A stretch of DNA of 42,334 nucleotides, taken from assembly GCA_913776255.1 (NCBI GenBank), contig CAJYLV010000010.1:1-42334 (forward strand), given 5' to 3'. This document shows positions 9,127-17,958 of this stretch, piece by piece. Both the position numbers and the translations under genes were made by a program. This DNA comes from an uncultured Sphingomonas sp. (GTDB taxonomy: Bacteria; Pseudomonadota; Alphaproteobacteria; Sphingomonadales; Sphingomonadaceae). The stretch's first letter is position 1; each line of letters starts with the position of its first letter. The notes under the pieces are model-generated. The model saw only the letters and a program-made list of their open reading frames with translations. It was not told where the DNA came from and made no database searches.

Positions 9127-9863
9127 CCGGGGGAGAGAGCGACGCCGCGCTGGCCGCGCATCTCGCCGAGGTGGCGGGCGCGCTGCTGCTGACGGTGCGC
9201 GACAGCGCGGCGCTGACCGAGCGGGCGCTGGCCAAGGCCGGGGATGCGATCGCCAACCGCTTCCTCGTCGAGGCATTGCGCGCGCAGCGTAGCGTCGACG
9301 GGTTGCTGTCGGAGGAAGAGAAGGACTGCCCGATCCGGCTCGACCGCTCGCGGGTGTGGATCGTCGATCCCGTAGACGGCACGCGCGAATATGCCGAGCG
9401 CCGCGCCGATTGGGCGGTGCATGTCGGCCTCGCGATCGACGGCGTGCCGACCACCGGCGCGGTCGCCTTGCCCGCGGCGGGGATCGTGCTGCGCAGCGAT
9501 GCGCCGCTCGCGGTGCCGCCCGCGCCCGAACGGCTGCGGATGGTGGTCAGCCGCTCGCGCCCGGCGCGCGAGGCGGTCGCGGTCGCCGAGGCGCTGGACG
9601 CGGAGCTGGTGCCGATGGGCAGCGCCGGCGCGAAGGCGATGAGCATCATCCTCGGCCAGTCGGACATCTACCTCCATTCGGGCGGGCAATATGAATGGGA
9701 CAGCTGCGCCCCCGCCGCGGTGGCGCGCGCACACGGGCTGCACGTCAGCCGCATCGACGGCACGCCGTTGGTCTATAATTGCGCGGACACCTACATGCCC
9801 GACCTGCTGATCTGCCGTCACGAGCATGTCGCCCCGGTACTGGCGGCGTTGGCGGAGGTTTGA
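9123..9863 (+). CDS. cysQ: 3'(2'),5'-bisphosphate nucleotidase CysQ
   Basis: Inositol-monophosphatase-fold enzyme of 246 residues that hydrolyses the PAP left over when PAPS is used, completing the sulfate-activation module. The metal-binding signature is DPVDGTREY (Asp82, Asp85), and the second conserved Asp is in [10 protein letters not shown] (Asp193). An upstream Glu in LLSEEEKD is the third ligand. The ATG overlaps the cysNC stop (ATGA), so the three genes form one coupled operon. A REP-like palindrome begins two bases after the stop. Other inositol-monophosphatase-family activities are possible, but the operon context strongly favours CysQ. Confidence 0.93.
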   Translation: MTGGESDAALAAHLAEVAGALLLTVRDSAALTERALAKAGDAIANRFLVEALRAQRSVDGLLSEEEKDCPIRLDRSRVWIVDPVDGTREYAERRADWAVHVGLAIDGVPTTGAVALPAAGIVLRSDAPLAVPPAPERLRMVVSRSRPAREAVAVAEALDAELVPMGSAGAKAMSIILGQSDIYLHSGGQYEWDSCAPAAVARAHGLHVSRIDGTPLVYNCADTYMPDLLICRHEHVAPVLAALAEV

Positions 9864-9864
9864 T

Positions 9865-9941
9865 CGTCATTGCGAGCGCAGCGAAGCAATCCAGGGCCGG
9901 ATCAGGACGCCCTGGATTGCTTCGCTACGCTCGCAATGACG
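9865..9941. repeat. REP-like palindromic element, copy 2
   Basis: Inverted repeat with 31-base arms (9865-9895 and 9911-9941), one mismatch and a 15-base centre. It is the same family as the elements at 6088 and 13208. It sits between convergent cysQ and the CPBP protease gene and could act as a two-way terminator. The CPBP reading frame ends inside its right arm. Confidence 0.92.
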
Positions 9942-10653
9942 ATGAGGCGAGCCGCCGTCGCAAAATCGGCTGCAGCACCAGACCGTTGAGGTCAATCGCG
10001 GCATGGACCAGCATCGCCGCCCACAACCGCCCCGACACCAGATAGACCAGCGCCAGCACTACCCCCGCGATCACCGTCGCGACGACGCCACGCCAGCCCT
10101 GATAGCGGTGCGCATAGCCGAACGCCGCGGTCGCACCCGCGAAGCCGAGCAGCGCCGACCCGCTCACGCTCGCGATCAGCAACGGCAGCAGCAGCCGGAA
10201 GAACAGCTCCTCGGTCACTCCCGCGACGAGCGCGAGCAGCACGCCCCAGCCGAGTTCGGCGTGGCGCGTCGGCATGACCGCGCGCAGGTCGCCGATCTTC
10301 ACCCGGCGTCCGCGGCGTTCGAGCAATGCGGCGATCACCACGCCGCCGAGCGCCCCCGCGGCCAGCGGCGGCCAGCCCGGCTGGCCGATCCACGCCACCG
10401 CCAACGCGCGCGCCGGCAGCAACTCCGGCGGGAAGCGCGTCACCGCGTCCAATCGCCCCAGCACCGCCAGCAGCAGCACCGCGACCGAACCGAAATGCAC
10501 CAAAGCGCGCAGCGCCAGCCGCGCGAACCAGCGATGCCGCACCGCCCCCGGCGCGGCCGCGGGCGGGCGCGGCCAATAGCCGAAGCGCGCGCCGTGGAGC
10601 AGCAACGCGAGACTGGCCAACGCGACCGCCAGCGCGACGCCGGCGGGGATCAC
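9925..10653 (-). CDS. CPBP-family intramembrane protease
   Basis: Integral membrane protein of 242 residues with about six to eight hydrophobic segments and the CPBP (CAAX protease and bacteriocin-processing) signature. The motif VTEELFFR gives the two adjacent catalytic Glu and the Arg, FGYAH gives the first His, and LVHAAID the last His. I place the start at the GTG at 10653, which shares GTGA with the glpX stop and begins just before the first hydrophobic segment; longer frames upstream overlap glpX. Bacterial relatives may process prenylated or peptide substrates or be involved in bacteriocin immunity, but the substrate here is unknown. The last residues (SLRA) and the stop codon are encoded by the right arm of the REP-like element. 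Confidence 0.85.
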   Translation of the reverse strand: MIPAGVALAVALASLALLLHGARFGYWPRPPAAAPGAVRHRWFARLALRALVHFGSVAVLLLAVLGRLDAVTRFPPELLPARALAVAWIGQPGWPPLAAGALGGVVIAALLERRGRRVKIGDLRAVMPTRHAELGWGVLLALVAGVTEELFFRLLLPLLIASVSGSALLGFAGATAAFGYAHRYQGWRGVVATVIAGVVLALVYLVSGRLWAAMLVHAAIDLNGLVLQPILRRRLASSSLRA

Positions 10654-11615
10654 AGGTCGAGGCGGTGCTCGCCCTTCACCCAGCGCACCGTGCCCGACGA
10701 GGCGCGCATCACGACGCTCTCGGTGGTCATCTTGCCGCCGACGCGCCGCACGCCTTCGAGCAGCGAACCGTCGGTGACGCCGGTCGCCGCGAAGATGCAA
10801 TCGCCCTTCGCGAGATCCTTGAGATCATATTGGCGGTCGAGGTCCGCGATCCCCCATTTGCGCGCCCGCGCGCGCTCGTCGTCGTTGCGGAACAGCAACC
10901 GGCCCTTGAACTGCCCGCCGACGCAGCGCAGCGCCGCGCAGGCCAGCACGCCCTCCGGCGCGCCGCCCGAGCCCATATAGACGTCGATCGTCGTGTCCGG
11001 GTCGCTGGTCGCGATCACGCCCGCGACGTCGCCGTCGCCGATCAGCACCACCCCGCAGCCGATCCCGCGCAGCTCGGCGATCAGCGCCTCGTGGCGCGGA
11101 CGGTCGAGCACGCAGGCGATGATGTCCTTGGGCTGGACGCCCTTGGCGGCCGCGATCGCCGCGACATTCTCGGTCGGGGTGCGGTCGAGGTCGATGACCC
11201 CGGCGGGCAGCCCCGGCCCGACCGCCAGTTTGTCCATGTACACGTCGGGTGCGTTGAGCAGCCCGCCGGCCTCGGCGATCGCCAGCACCGCGAGGCTGTT
11301 CGGCCCCGACTTGGCGCAGATCGTCGTGCCCTCCAGCGGATCGAGCGCGATGTCGATCGCCGGGCCCTGCCCGCTGCCGACCTTCTCGCCGATGAACAGC
11401 ATCGGCGCCTCGTCGCGCTCGCCCTCGCCGATCACCACCGTGCCGTCGATGTCGAGGTCGTTGAGCGCGGCGCGCATCGCCTCGACCGCGGCGGCATCGG
11501 CGGCCTTCTCGTCACCGCGCCCGGTCAGCGTCGAGGCGGCGATCGCCGCCGCCTCGGTGACGCGCACCATCTCCAGCACGAGCACACGGTCGAGAACCTT
11601 GCTGGCAGTCGGCAT
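10650..11615 (-). CDS. glpX: Class II fructose-1,6-bisphosphatase GlpX
   Basis: Gluconeogenic and Calvin-type enzyme of 321 residues that removes the 1-phosphate of fructose 1,6-bisphosphate; some members also accept sedoheptulose bisphosphate. Metal and catalytic residues expected for GlpX are visible: GRGDEK (Asp35), the GEGERDEAPML segment (Glu64, Glu66), and DIALDPLEGTT (Asp88, Asp92, Glu95). I chose the ATG at 11615, which has an AAGGA box about 8 bases upstream and matches the usual family length. An ATG at 11660 would add 15 unconserved residues. It is coupled by GTGA to the CPBP gene downstream. A tandem nine-base repeat lies about 65 bases before the start. Confidence 0.96.
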   Translation of the reverse strand: MPTASKVLDRVLVLEMVRVTEAAAIAASTLTGRGDEKAADAAAVEAMRAALNDLDIDGTVVIGEGERDEAPMLFIGEKVGSGQGPAIDIALDPLEGTTICAKSGPNSLAVLAIAEAGGLLNAPDVYMDKLAVGPGLPAGVIDLDRTPTENVAAIAAAKGVQPKDIIACVLDRPRHEALIAELRGIGCGVVLIGDGDVAGVIATSDPDTTIDVYMGSGGAPEGVLACAALRCVGGQFKGRLLFRNDDERARARKWGIADLDRQYDLKDLAKGDCIFAATGVTDGSLLEGVRRVGGKMTTESVVMRASSGTVRWVKGEHRLDL

Positions 11616-11678
11616 GGGGAGTCCTTCTTCTCTGATCGATCCCGGATAGGCGCGCCACATGACGGTGTCGAGGCATTT

Positions 11679-11696
11679 TGTTTTACATGTTTTACA
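11679..11696. promoter_or_regulatory. Tandem nine-base repeat upstream of glpX
   Basis: The bases TGTTTTACA occur twice back to back (reading TGTAAAACA twice on the glpX strand), about 65 bases before the glpX start and just after the porin stop. The position and A/T-rich character suggest a regulator-binding site or promoter element. No known regulator can be assigned. Confidence 0.35.
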
Positions 11697-11705
11697 GGAT
11701 CGGGA

Positions 11706-13124
11706 TCAAAGCGTCAGCGCCGCCTTCAGCCCGACCACGCCGACATCGGGGGCGTCGCGCACGCCGCCGGGCTGGTGCACCCATTGCACGTTCGGGCGCA
11801 GTTCCAGCCAGTCGATCGGGTGCAGGCTGTAATAGACCTCCGCGGCATATTCGGCGTCGCGCACCGGGGTGCCCGGCACCAGCGCGTCGGCGCGCGCCGC
11901 ACGACCGTTGACGTTGGTGCGCGCGAACGCGACGCCCAGCACGTCGCCGGGGAGTGCCGGCACCAGCCCCTTGTAGAACAACCCGGCCGACACCTGATTG
12001 TCGGTGACGCTGGTCTTGCGGTCGGTTTGGGTGACGTTGAGGAAGACGCCCAGCCCGGTTAGCGACTTGCCGTCCTTCGACGTGCCGGTGAGTTGCTGCT
12101 GCATCGTGAAATAGACGCCGTACCGCCCGGAGCGCCGCAGCGGCGCGGCCCCGGTCAGGACGATCGGGCGGCGATCGCGGTCGAGCAGCACGTCGTCACC
12201 GTCCGCGGTCGCGATCCAGCCGCCGACCTTGTACGAGCCGACCTTGCCGTCGTCGCCGCCGCGGCTCACCCCGGTCTCGACCGGGATCAGCACGCCGGTC
12301 GCGCCGTGGAAGTGGCCAACGAAGAAGGTCCGGTCCAGATTGCGCGGGTTGATCTCGTACACCGCGCCCTGCATGTAGCGATCGTCGTCGAGCGCCACCC
12401 GCACCCGCGCGCCCCACTGGCTGACCGGCCAATTGTACCAGTAATCGCCGGCCAGATTGCCGGGCTGCGCGCCGCAGAAGCTGAGGTTCATGAAGTGGCA
12501 GGAGAAGGCCGCGAAATCCTCGCCGGGGTTGGTGCGGCCCAGCTTCACCTCGGTCCGCGTCCCGATCTTCTGCTCCCACCACAATTGCGTGAGGCGCACC
12601 GTCTGCCCGCGGCCGTAGATTTCCTGCACCTGTTGCAGCGTGTTCAGCCCGGCATCGGTGGTCAGGTCGTACCCCCGCCGCCACGTCACCGTCGCCTGCA
12701 CCGCGCCGCCGGTGATCCCGGCCAGCTTCTCCATGTCGAGCAAAGCGCCGACGTCGAACTGCCCGGTTTCGCGGAACAGCTTCCGCTCGCCGCCGCTGAA
12801 ATTATAGCCGCTTTCCGACGCATAACGCGCGGTCAGCCCGATGCCACGCCGGCCGAGCCGGGTGCGGATCTCCTGCCAGTCGCCGATCAGTCCCGGCGGC
12901 GGCGAACTTTGCGTGTCGCCGACCAGCGACGAGGGCGAGGTGTCGCGCGGGCGGCGCGGGGCGGGCGTGCGCGGCTGCCGCTGCGTATCGCCGGAGCGGG
13001 TCGCGGCGCTCGCGCCGGGCTTCGGCGCATTGGGATCGTCGGGCGGCGACGCGCCGATGTCGACCTGCTGCGCCTGCGCCGCGCCCGCCACCAGCAACGC
13101 GGCGGCGAAAAGCCCCTTCCTCAT
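11706..13124 (-). CDS. Carbohydrate porin, OprB family
   Basis: Outer-membrane porin of 472 residues. A signal peptide (MRKGLFAAALLVAGAAQA) is followed by a polar Pro/Ser/Arg-rich stretch (about 20-75). Then comes a beta-barrel of alternating residues with family-like segments IGDWQEIRTRLGRRGIGLTA, WWEQKIGTRTEVKLGRT and the C-terminal PNVQWVHQPGGVRDAPDVGV. OprB-type porins let monosaccharides and small sugars diffuse into the periplasm. The ATG at 13124 is preceded by GAGGGTAG. An imperfect inverted repeat just upstream (13138-13173) could be an operator. glpX follows on the same strand, which would fit a sugar-related context, although the genes are separated by about 90 bases. Confidence 0.88.
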   Translation of the reverse strand: MRKGLFAAALLVAGAAQAQQVDIGASPPDDPNAPKPGASAATRSGDTQRQPRTPAPRRPRDTSPSSLVGDTQSSPPPGLIGDWQEIRTRLGRRGIGLTARYASESGYNFSGGERKLFRETGQFDVGALLDMEKLAGITGGAVQATVTWRRGYDLTTDAGLNTLQQVQEIYGRGQTVRLTQLWWEQKIGTRTEVKLGRTNPGEDFAAFSCHFMNLSFCGAQPGNLAGDYWYNWPVSQWGARVRVALDDDRYMQGAVYEINPRNLDRTFFVGHFHGATGVLIPVETGVSRGGDDGKVGSYKVGGWIATADGDDVLLDRDRRPIVLTGAAPLRRSGRYGVYFTMQQQLTGTSKDGKSLTGLGVFLNVTQTDRKTSVTDNQVSAGLFYKGLVPALPGDVLGVAFARTNVNGRAARADALVPGTPVRDAEYAAEVYYSLHPIDWLELRPNVQWVHQPGGVRDAPDVGVVGLKAALTL

Positions 13125-13137
13125 CTACCCTCGCGAC

Positions 13138-13173
13138 CTTCTTCATTGTCGTTACGTCGGAGCAACGAAGAAG
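13138..13173. promoter_or_regulatory. Inverted repeat upstream of porin gene
   Basis: Arms CTTCTTCATTG (13138-13148) and CAACGAAGAAG (13163-13173) pair at 10 of 11 positions around a 14-base centre. The repeat ends 14 bases before the porin start, so it lies in the leader and overlaps the ribosome-binding region. It could be an operator or an RNA hairpin controlling porin expression; nothing in the window identifies a cognate regulator. Confidence 0.4.
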
Positions 13174-13207
13174 CGCGGGAAAGGTTCGCGCGGGATACAG
13201 CTCATGC

Positions 13208-13284
13208 CGTCATTGCGAGCGTAGCGAAGCAATCCAGAGCCGGATCAGGACGCCCTGGATTGCTTCGCTGCGCTCGCAATGACG
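13208..13284. repeat. REP-like palindromic element, copy 3
   Basis: Inverted repeat with 29-base arms (13208-13236 and 13256-13284), one mismatch, and a 19-base centre matching the other copies. It lies between the dapD stop and the porin start, both on the minus strand. Confidence 0.92.
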
Positions 13285-13296
13285 AAACGCCGCGTA

Positions 13297-14124
13297 TCAG
13301 TCGCGCAGCAGGTCGTTGATGCTGGTCTTGCTGCGGGTCTGCGCATCGACGCGCTTGACGATCACGGCGCAATACAGCGCCGGCTTTCCGTCGCCGCCGC
13401 CGATCGAGCCGGGAACGACCACCGCATAGGGCGGCACTTCGCCGCGGAACGTCTCGCCGGTCTCGCGGTCGATGATCTTGGTCGACGCGCCGAGATAGAC
13501 GCCCATCGACAGCACCGCGCCCTCGCCGACGCGCACGCCCTCCGCGACCTCGGCGCGCGCGCCGATGAACGCGCCGTCGCCGATGATGACCGGATCGGCC
13601 TGCAACGGCTCGAGCACGCCGCCGATGCCGGCACCGCCCGAGAGGTGGACGTTCTTGCCGATCTGCGCGCAGCTGCCGACCGTCGCCCAGGTGTCGACCA
13701 TCGTGCCTTCGCCGACATAGGCGCCGATGTTGACGAAGCTGGGCATCAGGATCGCGCCCTTGCCGACGAACGCGCCGCGCCGCACCACGCTGCCCGGCAC
13801 CGCGCGGAAGCCGGCGCTGCGGAACTCGGCCTCGCTCCAGCCCGAGAATTTGCTCGGCACCTTGTCGAACCAATGGCCGGCGCCCGGGCCGTTGTCGATC
13901 AGCGCATTGTCGTTGAGGCGGAAGCTGAGCAGCACCGCTTTCTTGAGCCACTGGTTGACACGCCAGCCTCCCGCTCCATCTGGCTCGGCGACGCGCGCCT
14001 GCCCGGCGTCGAGCAGCGCCAGCGCGCGATCGACCGCGACGCGCACCTCGCCGCCGGTGGTCAGCCCCAGCTCGGCGCGGTTCTCCCACGCGGCGTCGAT
14101 CGTGGCGGAAAGATCGGCGGTCAT
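13297..14124 (-). CDS. dapD: 2,3,4,5-tetrahydropyridine-2,6-dicarboxylate N-succinyltransferase (DapD)
   Basis: Enzyme of the succinylase branch of lysine and diaminopimelate synthesis, 275 residues, the standard length. The N-terminal helical domain (about 1-100) contains [19 protein letters not shown]. It is followed by a left-handed beta-helix of hexapeptide repeats with [20 protein letters not shown], the substrate-binding [15 protein letters not shown] and [14 protein letters not shown]. The C-terminal [13 protein letters not shown] segment completes the family pattern. The ATG at 14124 shares ATGA with the stop of the HAD phosphatase gene upstream, so the two are translationally coupled. 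A longer open frame continues upstream, but that part is antisense shadow and the family start is clearly here. Confidence 0.97.
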   Translation of the reverse strand: MTADLSATIDAAWENRAELGLTTGGEVRVAVDRALALLDAGQARVAEPDGAGGWRVNQWLKKAVLLSFRLNDNALIDNGPGAGHWFDKVPSKFSGWSEAEFRSAGFRAVPGSVVRRGAFVGKGAILMPSFVNIGAYVGEGTMVDTWATVGSCAQIGKNVHLSGGAGIGGVLEPLQADPVIIGDGAFIGARAEVAEGVRVGEGAVLSMGVYLGASTKIIDRETGETFRGEVPPYAVVVPGSIGGGDGKPALYCAVIVKRVDAQTRSKTSINDLLRD

Positions 14125-14786
14125 TGGTCCTCCAAAACAGACTGGACCCACGCGGTGACGTCGGTCACGCGGTGGTCGACATAGGAACGGTCGGCGTCGT
14201 GGTCCTGCTCGGACCCGTTGTCCACCCAGACGGTGGTCATCCCGATCGCCTTGGCGGGTTTCAGGTTGCGCGCCATGTCCTCGACGAACAAAGCGCGGAT
14301 CGGGTCGATGTCGAATGCGGCGCACAGCCCGGCATAGGCGCTGGCGGCGGGCTTCGGCGTCAGGTCCATAGCGACGATGTCGTGGACCGCCTCGAAACTC
14401 TGCCCGAGCCCGAGCCGCTCCAGCACCTTGAGCGCATAGGGCCGGTCGCCGTTGGTGAAGACCAGTTTGCGCCCCGGCAGCCGTGCCAGCGCGGCGGCGA
14501 GCGGCGCATTCTCTTCCAGCGCGTCCATCTCGATATCGTGGACATAGGCGAGGAAGGCGTGCGGATCGACGTCGTGATCCGCCATCAGCCCGGCGAGCGT
14601 GGTGCCGTGCCCGAGGAAATATTCCTTCTGGATACGGCGCGCCTCGACTGCGTCGACGTTCAGGAAGTCGGCGATGAACGCGGTCATCCGCCGGTCGATG
14701 TGCGCGAACAGGTCGGCACGCGCCGGGTAGAGCGTGTTGTCGAGGTCGAAGATCCACGTATCGACGTGCGCGAAGGCCGGGTGCAT
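14121..14786 (-). CDS. HAD-family pyrimidine 5'-nucleotidase-like phosphatase
   Basis: Cytoplasmic HAD-superfamily hydrolase of 221 residues. Motif I is FDLDNTLYP (Asp14, Asp16), motif II is [12 protein letters not shown], the motif III lysine is in [10 protein letters not shown], and motif IV is [14 protein letters not shown]. The pattern with NTLYP and a helical cap resembles the Sdt1/pyrimidine 5'-nucleotidase group, whose bacterial members are widespread and of uncertain substrate. I chose the ATG at 14786 because it begins just before the domain; the upstream extension to 14894 enters a repeat-bearing intergenic region. No strong ribosome-binding site is visible. It is the first gene of a coupled pair with dapD. 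Confidence 0.85.
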   Translation of the reverse strand: MHPAFAHVDTWIFDLDNTLYPARADLFAHIDRRMTAFIADFLNVDAVEARRIQKEYFLGHGTTLAGLMADHDVDPHAFLAYVHDIEMDALEENAPLAAALARLPGRKLVFTNGDRPYALKVLERLGLGQSFEAVHDIVAMDLTPKPAASAYAGLCAAFDIDPIRALFVEDMARNLKPAKAIGMTTVWVDNGSEQDHDADRSYVDHRVTDVTAWVQSVLEDQ

Positions 14787-15135
14787 GGCGCGGCGCTTTA
14801 GGCGGTTCGTGCCATCGGGGAAAGGTCGATGCTCGACGCGAGGGCGTCGAGGGTTCGCGCAGAGCACGCAGCGGTCGCAGAGAAGACGGTGCAAGCCAAC
14901 GATCGGAAGACATAGCGCACGTCGGCACGAAAGGTCGCCGCAGGCGCCTTTCTCTGCGCCCGCCGCGTGCTCCGCGCGAATTCATCTTCTCCGCGCGTTC
15001 GCGGAGACCGGGAAGGTTCGCATCGTCACCGTTGCCTGCGCGGGCGTGACGAGGGCTATGCCGGAAACATCGGCTTTGCGGCCGCATAGCGAGGCTGTCG
15101 TGGCAAAGCGCCGGCGCGCTCCCCACCTATCGTCC
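14787..15135. repeat. Intergenic region with imperfect inverted repeat
   Basis: A stretch of about 350 bases between divergent genes. It carries an imperfect inverted repeat: arm 14854-14885 (starting TTCGCGCAGAGCACGCAGCGG) is largely complementary to 14949-14980, with several mismatches and a centre of about 63 bases. I associate this CGCAGAG-type sequence with intergenic repeats of sphingomonads, from general familiarity. Promoters for the HAD gene and the oxidoreductase must also lie here, but I cannot place them. No gene is seen. Confidence 0.6.
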
Positions 15136-16134
15136 ATGACCCGCTATTCCCTTCTCGACCTCGTCCCCGTCACCGAGGGCGGTTCGGTCGCGCAATCGCT
15201 CACCAATGCCGCCGACCTCGCGCAACATGCCGAGCACCTCGGCTTCAACCGCTATTGGGTCGCCGAGCATCACGGCATGACCGGGATCGCCTCGGCGGCG
15301 ACCGCGGTGGTGATCGCGCATGTCGGGCAGGCGACGAGCCGCATCCGCATCGGCGCGGGCGGGATCATGCTGCCCAATTCCGCGCCGCTGCAGATCGCCG
15401 AGCAGTTCGGGACGCTCGACGCGCTGTTTCCCGGTCGCATCGACCTCGGGCTCGGCCGCGCACCCGGCTCCGACCAGCGCGTCGCGCACGCGCTGCGCCG
15501 CAACCTTTCCAGCGACGCCAATGAGTTCCCGCGCGACGTCGTCGAGCTGCAAAGCTATTTCGCCGACGACGGGCGCACCGGCATCACCGCGACGCCGGGG
15601 GCGGGCGCGCAGCCGGAGATGTGGATCCTCGGCTCGAGCCTGTTCGGCGCACAGCTCGCCGCGATGCTGGGGCTGCCCTATGCGTTCGCATCGCATTTCG
15701 CGCCCGACGCGCTCGATCAGGCGCTCGACATCTACCGGCGCGATTTCCGCCCGTCGGCGGCACTCGCCAAGCCCTATGCCATGGCGGGGTTCAATGTCTT
15801 CGCCGCCGACACGCACGAGGAGGCCGAGCTGCTCGCCAGTTCGCAGCAGCAGCAGTTCGTCGCGCTGCGCACCGGCAATCCGGGGCGGATGAAGCCGCCG
15901 GTGCCGGGCTATCGCGCCTCGCTGCCGCCGCAGCACGCCGCGATCCTCGACCACGCACTGTCGGCGAGCGCGATCGGCACCCGCGACGAGGTGGCGCGCG
16001 GTATCGCGGCGTTCGTCGCGCGCACCGGGGTCGACGAGCTGATGCTGACCAGCGCGATCTACGACCATCAGGCGCGCCGCCACTCGATCGCGCTGGCGGC
16101 GGCGGCGATGCGCGAGCTGCCGCTCGCGGCGTAA
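15136..16134 (+). CDS. Luciferase-like (LLM class) flavin-dependent oxidoreductase
   Basis: Cytoplasmic FMN-dependent monooxygenase-like protein of 332 residues with a bacterial-luciferase TIM barrel. Seen are the N-terminal [12 protein letters not shown], the active-site region [11 protein letters not shown], the barrel strand [13 protein letters not shown] and the flavin-binding [15 protein letters not shown]. This corresponds to the MsnO8-like branch common in proteobacteria, where the substrate is usually unknown. The start is the ATG at 15136; an open frame extends upstream but has no family similarity and crosses the repeat region. It appears to be a single gene, followed by a palindromic intergenic element. 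Confidence 0.9.
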   Translation: MTRYSLLDLVPVTEGGSVAQSLTNAADLAQHAEHLGFNRYWVAEHHGMTGIASAATAVVIAHVGQATSRIRIGAGGIMLPNSAPLQIAEQFGTLDALFPGRIDLGLGRAPGSDQRVAHALRRNLSSDANEFPRDVVELQSYFADDGRTGITATPGAGAQPEMWILGSSLFGAQLAAMLGLPYAFASHFAPDALDQALDIYRRDFRPSAALAKPYAMAGFNVFAADTHEEAELLASSQQQQFVALRTGNPGRMKPPVPGYRASLPPQHAAILDHALSASAIGTRDEVARGIAAFVARTGVDELMLTSAIYDHQARRHSIALAAAAMRELPLAA

Positions 16135-16156
16135 TTCACAGCGCCACAACAAACGT

Positions 16157-16290
16157 CGTCGCCCCTGCGTAGGCAGGGGCCCATGTCTGTGAAGTCCGTC
16201 GCGGAGGTCTGACACAAGCTCGCCCCGCCTTGTGTCAGCCACTCGCCCGGACGACACAGACATAGGCCCCTGCCTTCGCAGGCGCGACGG
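16157..16290. repeat. Second family of intergenic palindromic repeat
   Basis: Nested inverted repeats between the oxidoreductase gene and purE. The outer arms (about 16157-16191 and 16254-16290) both hold a CCCCTGC..GGCAGGGGCC..ATGTCTGTG pattern in opposite orientation. The inner hairpin pairs GACACAAG (16211-16218) with CTTGTGTC (16229-16236). The sequence differs from the REP-like family at 6088, 9865 and 13208. Confidence 0.8.
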
Positions 16291-16373
16291 CGTGGGAGCG
16301 TTGCCGAATACTCTGATGCCGCAGGGGCGACGAAGGACTGGACGCCGCACGGACGCCCCGCTAACCGCACGCG

Positions 16374-16850
16374 ATGGCGCACGTCGGCATCATCATGGGC
16401 TCCACCTCGGACTGGGAAACGATGCGTCACGCGAGCGAGACGCTCGACGCGCTCGGCGTGGCGTATGAGGCGAAGGTCGTCTCCGCGCATCGCACCCCGC
16501 AGCGGCTGTACGATTACGCGACCGGCGCGGCAGACCGTGGGCTGAAGGTCATCATCGCTGGCGCAGGCGGGGCGGCGCATCTGCCCGGCATGGCGGCGTC
16601 GATGACGCATCTGCCGGTGCTGGGGGTGCCGGTCGAGTCCAAGGCGTTGAAAGGCATGGATAGCCTGCTCTCGATCGTCCAGATGCCCGGCGGCATTCCG
16701 GTCGGCACGTTGGCGATCGGCAAGGCCGGCGCGATCAACGCCGCGCTGCTTGCCGCGTCGATCCTCGCGCTGTCGGACGACGCGCTGTCGCAGCGCTTGC
16801 AGGCGTGGCGCACGAAGCAGACCGACGGCGTCGCGGTCGATCCGGCATGA
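16374..16850 (+). CDS. purE: 5-(carboxyamino)imidazole ribonucleotide mutase (PurE)
   Basis: Class I PurE of 158 residues, which converts N5-CAIR to CAIR in purine synthesis. The N-terminal phosphate-binding [13 protein letters not shown], the VVSAHRTP motif with the catalytic His, and [13 protein letters not shown] and GVPVESKAL are all typical. The start is the ATG at 16374. The stop is coupled to purK by an ATGA overlap, and PurK makes its substrate. Nothing unusual is seen in the protein. Confidence 0.97.
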   Translation: MAHVGIIMGSTSDWETMRHASETLDALGVAYEAKVVSAHRTPQRLYDYATGAADRGLKVIIAGAGGAAHLPGMAASMTHLPVLGVPVESKALKGMDSLLSIVQMPGGIPVGTLAIGKAGAINAALLAASILALSDDALSQRLQAWRTKQTDGVAVDPA

Positions 16851-17914
16851 GCGTGATCGCCCCCGGCAGCACGATCGGCATCCTCGGCGGCGGGCAGCTC
16901 GGCCGCATGATCGCCAGCGCGGCGGCCGATCTCGGCTATCGCACGCATGTCCTCGCCCCCGATCGCGAGAGCGTCGCGGCGCAGACCGCCTCGTCGCTGA
17001 CGCGTGCCGATTACCACAACAAGGTCGTGCTCGCCGACTTCGCCGCGCAATGCGACGTCGTCACCTATGAGTTCGAGAATATCGCGGTCACGCCGGTCGA
17101 ATGGCTCGCCGAGCGCGTGCCGGTCTATCCGGGCCCGCGCAGCCTCGCGGTCGCGCAGGACCGCGTGCGCGAGAAGCAGTTCGTCGAGCAGGTCGGTGGG
17201 CGCCCGGCGCGCTGGCAGGCGGTCAACTCGCGCGAGGAGCTGGACGCGGCGATTGCGACGATCGGCTGCCCGGCGGTGCTCAAGACGACGCGCTTCGGTT
17301 ATGACGGCAAGGGGCAGACGCGCCTGCTATCGCCCGCCGACGCCGATGCGGCATGGCAAGCGATCGGCGGTCCAGCGATCCTAGAGGCGTTTGTTACATT
17401 CAGCCACGAATTCTCGATCGTGCTGGTGCGTGGGCGCGACGGCACCATCACCAGCTACCCGCCGCCGTGGAACGAGCATCGCGACGGCATCCTGCACCGC
17501 TCGACGCTGCCGGCCCCGGCCGAGATCGCCGCGCAATGGACCGAGGCGGCGGCGCTGACCGGGCGGATCGCCGACGCGCTGGATCATGTCGGCGTACTGA
17601 CCTGCGAATATTTTGCGAGCGCCGAAGGGCCGGTGTTCAACGAGATGGCGCCGCGCGTCCACAATTCGGGGCATTGGACGATCGAAGGCGCGGCGACCTC
17701 GCAATTCGCCAACCATGTCCGCGCGATCTGCGGCCTACCGCTCGGCGATACGGCGCTGGTCGCGCAGGGTGCGGAGATGGAGAATCTGATCGGCGCGGAC
17801 TGGGAGCGCTGGCCGGATTACGTCGCCGCCCGCGACACGTACCTGCATCTCTACGGCAAGCGCGAGACGCGCGACGGCCGCAAGATGGGGCATGTCACCC
17901 GGTTGACGCGGTAG
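16847..17914 (+). CDS. purK: 5-(carboxyamino)imidazole ribonucleotide synthase (PurK)
   Basis: ATP-grasp enzyme of 355 residues that carboxylates AIR to N5-CAIR with ATP and bicarbonate. The N-terminal [12 protein letters not shown] motif, the central [14 protein letters not shown] loop and the metal-binding [19 protein letters not shown] segment are the family hallmarks. Its ATG lies within the last codon of purE. A short REP-like remnant follows directly after the stop. Confidence 0.97.
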   Translation: MSVIAPGSTIGILGGGQLGRMIASAAADLGYRTHVLAPDRESVAAQTASSLTRADYHNKVVLADFAAQCDVVTYEFENIAVTPVEWLAERVPVYPGPRSLAVAQDRVREKQFVEQVGGRPARWQAVNSREELDAAIATIGCPAVLKTTRFGYDGKGQTRLLSPADADAAWQAIGGPAILEAFVTFSHEFSIVLVRGRDGTITSYPPPWNEHRDGILHRSTLPAPAEIAAQWTEAAALTGRIADALDHVGVLTCEYFASAEGPVFNEMAPRVHNSGHWTIEGAATSQFANHVRAICGLPLGDTALVAQGAEMENLIGADWERWPDYVAARDTYLHLYGKRETRDGRKMGHVTRLTR

Positions 17915-17917
17915 GTT

Positions 17918-17947
17918 CGTCATTGCGAGCGTAGCGAGGCAATGACG
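17918..17947. repeat. Shortened REP-like element
   Basis: Arms CGTCATTG (17918-17925) and CAATGACG (17940-17947) around CGAGCGTAGCGAGG match the outer arm parts of the REP-like family. The centre is lost, as if by internal deletion. It lies between convergent purK and a small gene. Confidence 0.8.
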
Positions 17948-17958
17948 GCTTGGCTGCC

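Noticed and set aside
7057..9276. Long minus-strand open frame across cysNC
   Set aside because: Antisense shadow of a gene with clear GTPase and kinase motifs; no recognisable domain.
10326..12062. Plus-strand open frame across glpX and the porin
   Set aside because: Shadow of two confident minus-strand genes; composition biased and no family pattern.
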